Assembly (NCBI GenBank): GCA_002327765.1
Contig: DCUH01000133.1
Coordinates: 59,656-123,655, forward strand
From: a bacterium UBA2219
GTDB taxonomy: Bacteria > Desulfobacterota > Deferrimicrobia > Deferrimicrobiales > Deferrimicrobiaceae
DNA: 64,000 bases
Reading direction: 5' to 3'
The notes below the pieces were generated by a model, which was given only the letters and a program-made list of their open reading frames with translations, did not search any database and was not told where the DNA came from. This document shows positions 17,833-26,403 of the stretch, piece by piece. The position numbers and the translations under genes are program-made. The stretch's first letter is position 1. The number at the start of each line of letters is the position of its first letter.

Positions 17833-18327
17833 TTGGAACCGAAATGGTACTTGGTCAAGACGAAGGCCCTGAACGAGAACCGGGTGGTCACTCGCCTCCT
17901 CGGCGCCGGGTACGAAGTCCTTTTCCCCAAGATCCGGAAGAAGTCGCGGCGCCACAAGGGCGTCTTCGACGTCCGGCCCCTCTTTCCCACGTATCTCTTC
18001 GTCCTTTTCCGCGGGGACGAGCTCAAGACCATCAAGTACACCCACGGCGTCGCCCGCGTCATCTGCTTCGGCCTGGAGCCCCAGGAGGTCGATGAAGAGA
18101 TCATCGTCGCGATCCGGGAGCGGATGGACGCCGAAGGGTTCGTCAAGCTCGAGCCGAAGAAGGTCGAACTCGCCCCCGGCCAGAAGGTCAAGATCGGCGA
18201 AGGCCCCTTCGCGGGGCTCGACGCCATCTTCCTCGAGGAGCTTCCCGACCGCGAGCGCGTAGTCCTGCTCCTCGACGCCGTCTCCAGCTATAAGCTGACG
18301 ATCGGGAAGAGCGACCTGGAGACGTAG
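17833..18327 (+). CDS. RfaH-type transcription antiterminator (NusG paralogue)
   Basis: NusG-family elongation factor of the operon-specific RfaH type, 164 aa. The N-terminal NGN domain starts KWYLVKTKALNENRVVTRLL and contains PLFPTYLFVLF, nearly the PLFPNYLFVEF of E. coli RfaH, followed by THGVARVICFG. The C-terminal KOW domain contains GPFAGLDAIFLEELPDRERV, close to RfaH's GAFEGFQAIF. The start is uncertain: TTG 17833 has GGAG six bases upstream and puts the domain at the N-terminus; ATG 17731 or TTG 17698 would add a low-complexity acidic tail. Position at the head of the glycan locus, with an ops-like element behind it, points to control of that locus. Confidence 0.88.
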   Translation: MEPKWYLVKTKALNENRVVTRLLGAGYEVLFPKIRKKSRRHKGVFDVRPLFPTYLFVLFRGDELKTIKYTHGVARVICFGLEPQEVDEEIIVAIRERMDAEGFVKLEPKKVELAPGQKVKIGEGPFAGLDAIFLEELPDRERVVLLLDAVSSYKLTIGKSDLET

Positions 18328-18467
18328 GCCCCCTCCGGCTGCGGGCCGGAACACCCCAAAAAAACAGAAAGAACAGCCCCCGGAGGTTGATATGATCAGG
18401 GGTACTGTCGCGTCCGGAGAAAATCATCCTGAACGCCACGGGGGGATCATTTGCCGCTCCCCTTATG

Positions 18468-18485
18468 GGCGGTAGCTTGCCCGCC
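18468..18485 (+). promoter_or_regulatory. ops-like element (RfaH recruitment/pause site) in the glycan leader
   Basis: GGCGGTAGCTTG (18468-18479) matches 11 of 12 bases of the enterobacterial ops element GGCGGTAGCGTG, on the coding strand. GGCGG (18468-18472) can pair with CCGCC (18481-18485) to give a small hairpin, as ops does in the exposed non-template strand. It lies 140 bases behind the RfaH-like stop and 117 bases before the first export gene. The rest of the 275-base gap holds a G/C-rich stem near 18335, a REP-like repeat and no clear promoter. Confidence 0.65.
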
Positions 18486-18602
18486 GGCCCGGCAACGCTC
18501 TTGTGATCGGAAGCGAAATTGGTAAACTGGCCCGAACAGCTTGTAAAGCGCCATGAAATAAGGAAAAGGGCGCCCTTCCGGAAGCAGAGGAGGACGAATC
18601 TC

Positions 18603-21600
18603 TTGCGGTTCCTGCCCCGCCATCTCTGTCCCCGTTCTGGTGAAGAACTCATCAACGTCCCGGTTCTGTGGGTCGCTCTCCTTCTCGCGCTCCTCCTGGT
18701 GCTTTCTGCGGGCGGGCCCGCCGGCGCGGCGGAGCCGCTCTCCTCCGGGGTCACTCCCGAGCAGGCGGCCGCGATGCGGCAGCTCGTAGGGTCCGACCCC
18801 GAGGCGGCGAAGGCGGTGGAGGAAACGCTCCGGAGGAAGGCGGAAGAAGCGGAAGGCGGGGGCGGGAGCGCGGCCGGGACGGCGGGCGAGGCGGAAAAGA
18901 GGGACCTCTTCGGGGGAAAAGCCGCGCCCGAAGGGTCGGAGGCCCGGGCCGCGCGGATCGCGGCGGAGCCGCGGTACGACTGGACGAAGTCCACCTACGT
19001 CGGCGGGCTCTTCGGGAAGCGACTCACCGCCCGGGAGCGGGAGACGCTGCCCCATTTCGGGCACGACCTGTTCGCCTTCTCCTCCGTGACGCTGCAACCT
19101 CATGAAAACCTGCCGGTTTCGCCGGGATACGTCGTCGGGCCGGGCGACGAGATCGTGGTGCGGATGTGGGGGCGCGTCGAGGGGACGCAGCGCATGGTGG
19201 TCGACCGCGACGGGAAGATCTTCTTCCCGAAGTTCGGCTCCCTCTACGTGGCCGGGAAGACCTTCGACGAGGTGCGGGCCTTCCTCATGGGGAAGGTCCA
19301 GACGATCGCCGAGGTCAGCTCCGACGTCGGCCTGGGGCAGATGAAGGGGATCCGCGTCTCCGCGATGGGCGAGGTGCGCTTCCCGGGGTGGTACAGCGTC
19401 AGCTCGCTCCACACGGCGATGCAGGCGCTCTCCGCCGCCGGGGGGATCAAGGACATCGGCTCGCTGCGCCGGATCCTGATCCGGCGCGGGGGAGGCGTGG
19501 CCGGGGAGGTCGACCTGTACGATTTCCTCCTCAAAGGGGACACGCGCGGGGACATCCACCTGCTGCAGGGCGACGTCGTCTTCGTCCCGGTCGTGGGGAA
19601 GCTCGCGGCGGTCGCGGGGGAGGTCCGCCGCCCCGCCATCTACGAGCTGAAGGGGGAGCGGTCGCTGCTCGACCTGATCCGCCTCGCGGGCGGGTTCACC
19701 CCGGCGGCCTACAAGCGGCGCGTCCAGGTGGAGCGGCTCGAGGGGAACACCGCGCGCGTGGTCTTCGACGCCGACGCCGACGCGCTGGAAAAGGGCGGGC
19801 ACGGCTTCGAGCCGGCCGACGGCGACTTGGTGCGCGTCTTCCCGATCGTCCTGGCCGAGGAAAACGCGGTCCGTGTCGAGGGGAACGTCCAGCGCCCCGG
19901 CCGGTACGAGATGAAGAAGGGCATGACGGTGGGATCCCTCTTCAAGGGGGAGAAGGAGTTCCTGCCCGACACGTATTTCGACTACGCGCTGATAACCCGC
20001 CTCGTGCCTCCCGACCTGCGCAAGGAGGTCGTCCCGGTCAACCTGCGCGAGATCGTGCTGGAGCGCAAGCCCGGCTCGGACGTGCCCCTCAAATCCCGCG
20101 ACACGCTGCGGGTGTTCCGCAGGAGCGAGTTCCGGGACTACCCGAGGGCGTCCATCTCCGGGGAGGTGCGGCTGGTGCGGGCGGGGCTGCTCAAGGAACC
20201 GGGGCTCGACAACCAGGCGGAGGAGAGGTTGCTCCGGGACGAGGCGGGCGGGGAACGGCTCGACGGTCAGGCGTCAGGGCGGGAAGCGGAGCGGCGCGCT
20301 GCCGCGTTCCCGGGCGCGGACGGCCTGCGCTCCGGCATGCGCCCCGTGGATTCCGTCGCCGCCGCCGATCTCCGCGATCGGGAGTTGCGCCGGATGGATC
20401 CGCGCAGGGCGGATCCGCCCGACCGGATGCTCCCCGACAGGGAACGGGACGCCCGCGGCGCGGCGCCCCGGGACGCGAACGGCCGCGACGCCAACCGGCG
20501 CGACCCGTCGGCCCGCGAAAGGGCGCTTCGGGACGCGGCCGACCGCGGCATGGACACCCGCGCCGAGGAGATCCTGAAGGCGGAGGAGCGCGGGGCGGAC
20601 GTCCGCGACGTGGACGCCCCCAGGGCGGAGTCCCCCTTCTGGCGCGACGCGGTCTCCTTCGAGATCCACGGCGGGACGCGGGTGGCCGACCTCGTCCGGA
20701 TGGCGGGCGGCCTCACCCGCATGGCGCACCTCGATCGCGCCGAGATCGTCCGCGTGGACGAGAACCGCAACTACCGGACGATCTACTTCCACCTGGGCAA
20801 GGCGGTCGCCGGCGACCCGCAGGAGAACAGGCTCCTGGAAAACGAGGACCAGGTCCGCATCCACTCGGTGCTGGAGATGTCGTCCCGCAAGACGGTGTCC
20901 GTCTCGGGCGAGGTGAACCTGCCGGGCGACTTCGTCCTCACGGAAGGGATGAAGCTGTCCGACCTGCTGTTCAAGGCCGGCGGTTTCCGGGAGAGCGCCT
21001 ACCGGAGGGAGGCCGAGCTGGTGCGCCGGGAGGTCAACGTCCAGGGCGACCTCGTCAAGACGCAGGCGGTGGTCGTCTATCCCGACCGCGCGCTGTCGGG
21101 CGACAACACGGCGGACATCCCGTTGAAGGCCGACGACTACCTCTACGTCCGGCAGATCCCCGACTGGGGCGAGAAGATCGTCGTCACGCTGGCGGGGGAG
21201 TTCCGCTTCCCGGGGACCTACGCGGTGGCGAAAGGCGAGCGGATCAGCTCCGTGATCGAGCGGGCGGGCGGCTACACGACGGGCGCCTACGTGAAGGCCG
21301 GCGTCTTCACCCGCGTCTCCACCCGCGAGGCGCAGCAGCAGGCGATCGACCGGATGATCGAGGAGCTCGAGACCTCGATCGCGGAGAAGGGGCAGGAGGT
21401 GGGCGCCGCCCTCGACAAGGAGGACGTCGAGTCGAACCGGCAGCTTCTCGAGGCCCGAAGGAACCTCGTCTCCCAGCTGCGGAAGCTGAAGGCCCAGGGG
21501 CGGGTCATCGTGCGCCTTCGGGACCCCGACGCGATGAAGGGGAGCAGCGACGACATCTTCCTGGAAGACGGCGACCGGCTCTACGTGCCGCAGAAGATGA

Positions 21601-21944
21601 ACGTGGTGAACGTCGTGGGGAGGGTCTACAACCCGACTGGCGTCGTCTACGACCCGGCGAACGACACCCTGGGCCATTACCTGAAGAGGGTCGGCGGGCC
21701 CGCGGGCAACGCGGACGAGGACAACATCTTTCTCCTGAAGGCGGACGGCTCGGTGGTGAGCCGCGCCAACGCCGACGGCAACTTCTTCACCGGCGGCTTC
21801 ATGTCCTCGAAGGTGGAGCCGGGCGACTCCATCATCGTGCCGCAGAAGCTGTTCGAGGCCCGGGCGATGAAGGACGTGAAGGACCTCATCCAGATCATGT
21901 ACCAGATCGCCGTGTCGGTAGGCGTGCTGGTGGTGGCGTTTTAG
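18603..21944 (+). CDS. Large SLBB-domain polysaccharide export protein (set A)
   Basis: Wza-related export protein of 1113 aa, far longer than classical Wza (about 380). After a signal-like segment (VLWVALLLALLLVLSAG, then AGAAEP) it has the Poly_export domain (VSPGYVVGPGDEIVVRMWG, near residue 180) followed by several SLBB repeats (for example VRFPGWYSVSSLHTA, VRRPAIYELKGERSL, VNLPGDFVLTEGMKL, FRFPGTYAVAKGERI). About 150 Arg/Asp/Ala-rich residues are inserted (nt 20190-20640). It ends in a hydrophobic helix (YQIAVSVGVLVVAF). TTG 18603 is preferred because AGGAGG lies nine bases upstream; the first ATG-type codon at 18519 lacks one. The first 20 residues derive from a REP-like repeat. Wzz follows 9 bases later. 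Confidence 0.85.
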   Translation: MRFLPRHLCPRSGEELINVPVLWVALLLALLLVLSAGGPAGAAEPLSSGVTPEQAAAMRQLVGSDPEAAKAVEETLRRKAEEAEGGGGSAAGTAGEAEKRDLFGGKAAPEGSEARAARIAAEPRYDWTKSTYVGGLFGKRLTARERETLPHFGHDLFAFSSVTLQPHENLPVSPGYVVGPGDEIVVRMWGRVEGTQRMVVDRDGKIFFPKFGSLYVAGKTFDEVRAFLMGKVQTIAEVSSDVGLGQMKGIRVSAMGEVRFPGWYSVSSLHTAMQALSAAGGIKDIGSLRRILIRRGGGVAGEVDLYDFLLKGDTRGDIHLLQGDVVFVPVVGKLAAVAGEVRRPAIYELKGERSLLDLIRLAGGFTPAAYKRRVQVERLEGNTARVVFDADADALEKGGHGFEPADGDLVRVFPIVLAEENAVRVEGNVQRPGRYEMKKGMTVGSLFKGEKEFLPDTYFDYALITRLVPPDLRKEVVPVNLREIVLERKPGSDVPLKSRDTLRVFRRSEFRDYPRASISGEVRLVRAGLLKEPGLDNQAEERLLRDEAGGERLDGQASGREAERRAAAFPGADGLRSGMRPVDSVAAADLRDRELRRMDPRRADPPDRMLPDRERDARGAAPRDANGRDANRRDPSARERALRDAADRGMDTRAEEILKAEERGADVRDVDAPRAESPFWRDAVSFEIHGGTRVADLVRMAGGLTRMAHLDRAEIVRVDENRNYRTIYFHLGKAVAGDPQENRLLENEDQVRIHSVLEMSSRKTVSVSGEVNLPGDFVLTEGMKLSDLLFKAGGFRESAYRREAELVRREVNVQGDLVKTQAVVVYPDRALSGDNTADIPLKADDYLYVRQIPDWGEKIVVTLAGEFRFPGTYAVAKGERISSVIERAGGYTTGAYVKAGVFTRVSTREAQQQAIDRMIEELETSIAEKGQEVGAALDKEDVESNRQLLEARRNLVSQLRKLKAQGRVIVRLRDPDAMKGSSDDIFLEDGDRLYVPQKMNVVNVVGRVYNPTGVVYDPANDTLGHYLKRVGGPAGNADEDNIFLLKADGSVVSRANADGNFFTGGFMSSKVEPGDSIIVPQKLFEARAMKDVKDLIQIMYQIAVSVGVLVVAF
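18621..18666 (+). repeat. REP-like repeat, direct copy 3, inside the SLBB signal region
   Basis: This 46-base unit begins CATCTCTGTCCCCGTTCTGG and ends with GAACTCATCAACGTCCCGG plus TTC. It differs from the copy at 14259-14304 at about five positions. It lies between the ribosome site and the hydrophobic core of the signal sequence of the set A export protein and is translated as HLCPRSGEELINVPV. Confidence 0.75.
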
Positions 21945-21953
21945 GGAGACGGG

Positions 21954-22841
21954 ATGAAAATGAAATCCACTCCGTATCCCGTTGGGGATGAAATCACCGT
22001 GGGAGATCTCCTGGAGAGACTGCGCGGCAACTGGTTGAAGATCGTCCTGCTGTCGGCGGCGGCGGGAATCTTGACGTACATCGTGTTGCTTGCGAAGCCG
22101 AATGTCTACCGGACGACGGCCGTCATCGCTCCCGCTGTCGAGGAAAAGAGGACGAACTCGACCATCGGGGCGCTCGCATCGATCGGCATGGAGATTGGAA
22201 GTCCGAACAGGCTGGAAGATCTGGAGACCCTCTTCAAGAGCAAAGATCTCTCCGTGCGTGTGTTCGGGAAGCACGACCTCTGGTCGATCGTGCTCGGAGA
22301 CCGGTTCAATCACGCAACGGGTAAGATCCGGGGCCGATGGACGGACCTGACGGAGAAGGGGGGAAGATCGCCTTCGGAATGGGATGCCATACGCACAGCG
22401 GAGAAGCGGCTGACCATATCCATCAACAAGAGGAGCGGCACGCTTTCCGTTTCGTTCGATGCGCCCTCCCCGGAAGGGTCCGCGAAAATCGTGGGGTATT
22501 ACCTCGATGAAGGGAAAAGTCGATTACAGGAAGAGGCGCTGGGGCGCGCGATCATGAACAAGAAGTTCATCGAGGAGCAGATAGCGAAAACCCACGATGC
22601 GTTGACGCGTGACCGGCTCTATTCCCTGTACAGCCAGGAGGTCGAGCGGGAGATGATGGGGCGGAACCGGGAGCAGTTCGGGTTCCGGATCATCGACACG
22701 CCACGTGTTCCGGACAGGAAGGTGCATCCCGGGAAGGTGTCCGCGGTTATCGCGGCCTATTGCATCGTCTTCTTCATAGGGTGCGTGTTTTTCGCCCTTC
22801 GTGGGAACGGGAGGGGGCGGGGAACGGAAGTACCGAGGTAG
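21954..22841 (+). CDS. Wzz-type chain-length determinant (set A)
   Basis: Inner-membrane polysaccharide co-polymerase of 295 aa that sets glycan chain length. It has the family plan: an N-terminal helix (NWLKIVLLSAAAGILTYIVL, about residues 24-43), a large periplasmic part with coiled-coil potential, and a C-terminal helix (VSAVIAAYCIVFFIGCVFFA). No C-terminal tyrosine-kinase domain follows, so it is a Wzz rather than a Wzc. The start ATG at 21954 has GGGAGACGGG upstream (a second ATG lies six bases on). It follows the SLBB protein within 9 bases, the usual pairing of export protein and co-polymerase. Confidence 0.85.
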   Translation: MKMKSTPYPVGDEITVGDLLERLRGNWLKIVLLSAAAGILTYIVLLAKPNVYRTTAVIAPAVEEKRTNSTIGALASIGMEIGSPNRLEDLETLFKSKDLSVRVFGKHDLWSIVLGDRFNHATGKIRGRWTDLTEKGGRSPSEWDAIRTAEKRLTISINKRSGTLSVSFDAPSPEGSAKIVGYYLDEGKSRLQEEALGRAIMNKKFIEEQIAKTHDALTRDRLYSLYSQEVEREMMGRNREQFGFRIIDTPRVPDRKVHPGKVSAVIAAYCIVFFIGCVFFALRGNGRGRGTEVPR

Positions 22842-22860
22842 CCATAAGGCCGCTACCTCG
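22834..22860 (+). other. Stem-loop overlapping the Wzz stop codon
   Basis: CGAGGTA-GCC pairs with GGC-TACCTCG (three bulged bases) around the loop ATAA, with the TAG stop of Wzz inside the stem. No T-run follows. It sits at the junction to the flippase gene and could slow termination of translation, act as an RNA processing site or reduce downstream expression. Confidence 0.45.
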
Positions 22861-22880
22861 CGGAATCCCGGTTTCTGCGC

Positions 22881-24146
22881 GTGGGGAAAGATCTCTATAT
22901 GTACCACGCATTGAACGCCAGCCAAGTGGCGTTGGGCGTGGTTTTCCATTTCCTCCTCGCGAGGCGGTTCGGGGCGGGGGCGGAAACGGATGTGTTTTTC
23001 CTGTCAGCCGTCGTCATAGGATTCCTTTCCCTAATAGGATCGCTTTTTTCGGAGATGTTCCTCCAGCACTACTGCAAGCTGCTGGCCCGGGATACCGGGA
23101 ACGCGGAGGAATTCTACCAGGCGGCATTTACTCATTCCATCCTTCTCGGCGCGATCAGCATCGCTTTCGGTAACTCGTTTTTCCACCTGATAACGGGGCT
23201 GTTTGCTCCTGGTTTTGATGATGGCCGGGCTTCGCTTTTCCGTGATTTCTTTTTTCTTCACAGCGGGACCTTGTTGCTTTCCCGCGCAGTCGGTTTGAAC
23301 AATTCACTTCTGAACGCCCACATGCGATTCTTTCTCCCGTATTTCCTGTCCGTCGTCCTTCAAGCGATAAACATCATCTTCCTGGTCGCTTTTTCCGACC
23401 GTTGGGGAATCCGCGCGCTGGCGGCAGGATCGGTCACCGGGGTCCTGGTTTCCTTCGGGATACAGGCGCTGGCTGTCCCGCGCCTAGTCGGCGTCCGGAT
23501 GAGGATCCGCCTGTGGCATCCCTCTATACGGCCCATGGCGGCGAGCAGCGTGTCTCTGCGTCTCGGGTACCAGGTCTGGGGTCTCAGGGATCTCATCACC
23601 GCGAATGTACTTTCCAGGCTCCCCGCCGGATCCGTCAGCGAATTTTTCTATGCGATGAGGATCGTCTCCATCTTGTTTACCGTTACCAGCTCCCCGATCC
23701 TCCAGATCTTCCAATCGAAGGCGTCCCACCTTGCTGCCGAGGAGAGGGCAAAGGACATCCTCCCGTTGGCGCGTCAGGCGATCCTGAAAAACGTTCTGTT
23801 GTTCTCCGCGGCCGCCCTGGTCACGGCCGTTCTCCTTCCGGAGGCGCTTCATCGTCTGTTCCGGGAGGCGATGAGCCCGGATTCGATGGATTCCATCTAT
23901 TATCTGTTCCTGGCGTTCGTTCCCGTGTACGTAATTATGGCCGTCGAGGCGCCCTACCTCCAGACGGTGATCGCCATGGTGCGCGGCGACGTAGTATTCT
24001 GGATCTCCACCGTCTTCATCACGGTTTATTTCTTGGGAGTCCAGGCGATGGGAGTCTCTCGGGGTCCGTTCGGCCTCGTTGTGAGCATGGCGGTGGCGCA
24101 GGCGGTGAATCTCCTTTTGTATGCCCGTTTCGTCGAGCAACGGTAA
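22881..24146 (+). CDS. MOP-superfamily glycan flippase (Wzx/MurJ-like, set A)
   Basis: Polytopic membrane protein of about 421 aa with some twelve hydrophobic helices, of the oligosaccharide/lipid II flippase fold. The N-terminal ARRFGAGAETDVFFLSA resembles the MurJ-type start of the family (R.FG.G..TDAFF.A), and a second-half repeat occurs at RLPAGSVSEFFYAMRI. It would flip lipid-linked oligosaccharides to the periplasmic side. The start is either GTG 22881 or ATG 22899 (GGGGA eleven bases upstream). The stop overlaps the next start (TAATG). Together with Wzz, SLBB and the ligase/polymerase it makes up glycan assembly set A. Confidence 0.8.
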   Translation: MGKDLYMYHALNASQVALGVVFHFLLARRFGAGAETDVFFLSAVVIGFLSLIGSLFSEMFLQHYCKLLARDTGNAEEFYQAAFTHSILLGAISIAFGNSFFHLITGLFAPGFDDGRASLFRDFFFLHSGTLLLSRAVGLNNSLLNAHMRFFLPYFLSVVLQAINIIFLVAFSDRWGIRALAAGSVTGVLVSFGIQALAVPRLVGVRMRIRLWHPSIRPMAASSVSLRLGYQVWGLRDLITANVLSRLPAGSVSEFFYAMRIVSILFTVTSSPILQIFQSKASHLAAEERAKDILPLARQAILKNVLLFSAAALVTAVLLPEALHRLFREAMSPDSMDSIYYLFLAFVPVYVIMAVEAPYLQTVIAMVRGDVVFWISTVFITVYFLGVQAMGVSRGPFGLVVSMAVAQAVNLLLYARFVEQR

Positions 24147-25089
24147 TGCCGTCTCCTTTCATCAGCGTCGTCATCAACTCGTATAACTACGCCGAATTCG
24201 TCGCGCAGGCAGTCCAAAGCGTCCTTGCCCAGCGGTTCCCGCCGTCCGACCGGGAGATCTTGATGATTGATGACGGTTCTTCGGACGGCACAGGGAAGGT
24301 GATGGCGGCATATGCGGGCAGCGTACGGTACATACGGAAGGAAAACGGGGGCCAGGCTCTGCATTGAACCTGGGCTCGGCAATGGCTCGCTGGGAGATCG
24401 TCTGCCTGCTGGATGCGGACAACTGGTTCTACACCGACAAGCTTGCGGCCGTGGCCGAAAAATTCCGCCGCGAGCCGGAAACCGGGGTCGTCTACAACCG
24501 GTTCGATATCATCGACAAGGACGGGTTGATCCGGCATGCCGCCGTTCCCCGTCGGCTCATCGAGGGCGATTTGTCGGCGCTCGTTCGAATCTGGCGTGCG
24601 CCGGGTTCACCTACTTCCGGGATATCGGTCCGCCGCGAGATCTTGAAGAGGATTCCGGTCCCCGAATCATCGTTCCGAATCTGCGCGGACTCCTTCTTCC
24701 CGGTTATCCTCCCCCTCGTCGCAAACGTCGGCGTCCTCAATGAAACGTTGCACGCATACCGGGTCCACGACCGAAACGGCTACCTTGGTAAAGCGGAAGA
24801 GCAGCGATTGGAAATCCACAGGGTTCAATGGAATGTCTTGCAAAGATACGCGACAGATCTCGGCTACCCGTTGTTCGACGCGTTCAGGACAATCGAAAGG
24901 GCGCGAGGATTTCAGGAACGAAAGGAGAATTTCTTTCGGGGAGCGAGGTTCCTCAAGGCGATGGAAGGGTCCCGCGGGCTTCGGGCATGGACTTTCGCGA
25001 AGCTCGTGCTTGCCACCATCTTCCCGCCGGATGGTGTTTCCTTCCTTCGTCGTTTCCGCCAGCGGATGAGTAGGGAATCAGGATTTTGA
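24146..25089 (+). pseudogene. Family 2 glycosyltransferase, split by a one-base frameshift
   Basis: GT-A glycosyltransferase that would add a sugar to the glycan. The first part (24146-24369) reads ISVVINSYNYAEFVAQAVQ and LMIDDGSSDGTG up to RKENGGQAL, then stops. The second part, one frame over from 24364, continues LNLGSAMARWEIVCLLDADN with the metal-binding DAD and runs to 25089. Adding a single T at about 24358 restores GGQASALNLGSA, the canonical family sequence, and one reading frame of about 313 codons. Either a real one-base deletion or a sequencing error. It starts on the stop of the flippase (TAATG). If real, the protein loses its acceptor part. Confidence 0.8.
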
Positions 25090-25107
25090 ACGGATATCGA
25101 TAAGGCA

Positions 25108-26403
25108 ATGACCAATATCCGACCGGTAGCCATCGCGGGGCGGCAGAGGGTCCACGGACTGGCGCTTCCCTGCTTGTACCAGCTGGAAATTCTGGATATC
25201 GCCGCCTTCCTCGTGCCCGTCACGCGGTTCATCGAAATCAGCCTGGTCGGGAGGCTCTTCCTGACGGATGTGCTGCTGGCGTGCATCCTCCTCCTGCTGT
25301 TGCCGGCCCGAGGGAAACGGCTTCGCGAGCGTCTTCCGTTGACGTTCCTTCTGCTGGCGCTTCTCTGGTTATCTGGGCAGCTGGCGGCGGACATTGTCCG
25401 GCAGGCGGAATTTCGGGATTATGCAAGGGGATGGTCGAAGATCCTGTTCACCATGATCAATTTCAGCGCGCTTTATCTGATGCTGGTCGGGAACAGGCGC
25501 CGCCTGATTCTGTACGCCGGCGGCTTGGCGGCAGGAGGGCTGGCGACGTATCTCTTCAACCCGAGCGTCTTCGCCGAAGGCCTGCCGTGGAAATTCGGAT
25601 ACGGGGAGTCCGTCACCTGGCTGATGGCGCTGTTAGCGACATTGCTTGCCGTCAACGGAAAAACCGGCCTGTATGCCGCGTGCACGGTCCTGGCGTCTTC
25701 TGCGGTCCTGAACCTGTCGATGGGCTTCCGAAGCCTTGGCGGAATCTGCTTCTTGTCATCCTGTTACCTGTTCCTCCTGGCTCGCTGGGGGGATGGGCTT
25801 GCAAAAGGGGGCGGTCTGCGAAGAATCCTGGTCGTCGGGGGGGCGCTGGCAATTTCCGGAGCGCTCGTTTATGCGGCATACGGACACGCGGCCCGCTCCG
25901 GATGGCTCGGCGAAAACGAACTGGGGAAATTCGAGTCTCAGCTCTTGGGGAAGTACGGATTACTGCTCGGGGGTCGCGGCGAGGTGCTTGCGGCCGGCCG
26001 GGCCATCTACGATTCGCCGCTGCTAGGTCATGGATCGTGGGCGAAGAATTACGATTATTCGTATTTTTATTATGAGCTGATGCGGCGGTCGGGCTATGTC
26101 GTGGAGGGGGAGGTCGAGGATGGACTGATCCCCTCTCATTCCCACCTGCTGGGGGCGTGGGTCGAGGCTGGATTGGCGGGAGCCTTGTTCTGGATTTGGG
26201 TCCTGAGTCTTCCTGCTCGCGTAATGTTCGGTGTGTACGGAAAGGTGTTCCGATTGGCGCCGTTGGCGGTGCTCTTTGCCTTATTGTTGATCTGGGATGT
26301 GCTCTTTTCCCCGTATGGGGCGGCGCAGCGCTTTGTGACGCCATACTATGTCGTTTTCATGATGAGTTGCTTGTGTGTGAAGCATCCGGGAGGGGTGGAT
26401 TGA
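25108..26403 (+). CDS. O-antigen ligase/polymerase-like membrane protein (set A)
   Basis: Polytopic membrane protein of 431 aa with ten or more hydrophobic helices and a large periplasmic loop (about residues 250-350) containing PLLGHGSWAKNYDYS and SHSHLLGAWVEAGLAG. That last motif matches the H..HN.YLE.....G signature of the WaaL/O-antigen ligase family, which also includes some Wzy polymerases; the two cannot be separated by sequence alone. ATG 25108 lies 18 bases behind the frameshifted GT2. As the only Wzy/WaaL-type protein of set A it would polymerise or ligate that glycan. Confidence 0.75.
   Translation: MTNIRPVAIAGRQRVHGLALPCLYQLEILDIAAFLVPVTRFIEISLVGRLFLTDVLLACILLLLLPARGKRLRERLPLTFLLLALLWLSGQLAADIVRQAEFRDYARGWSKILFTMINFSALYLMLVGNRRRLILYAGGLAAGGLATYLFNPSVFAEGLPWKFGYGESVTWLMALLATLLAVNGKTGLYAACTVLASSAVLNLSMGFRSLGGICFLSSCYLFLLARWGDGLAKGGGLRRILVVGGALAISGALVYAAYGHAARSGWLGENELGKFESQLLGKYGLLLGGRGEVLAAGRAIYDSPLLGHGSWAKNYDYSYFYYELMRRSGYVVEGEVEDGLIPSHSHLLGAWVEAGLAGALFWIWVLSLPARVMFGVYGKVFRLAPLAVLFALLLIWDVLFSPYGAAQRFVTPYYVVFMMSCLCVKHPGGVD

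Noticed and set aside
15238..18354. A 1038-codon open frame on the minus strand
   Set aside because: It is antisense to metE and the RfaH-like gene, is rich in Arg, Pro and Gly, and has no family motif. It arises from high GC in the third codon position.
18441..18454. Possible sigma-54 promoter (GG-N10-GC) in the glycan leader
   Set aside because: Only the GG and TTGC are present; the rest of the -24 box does not fit, and the start point would fall on the ops-like element.
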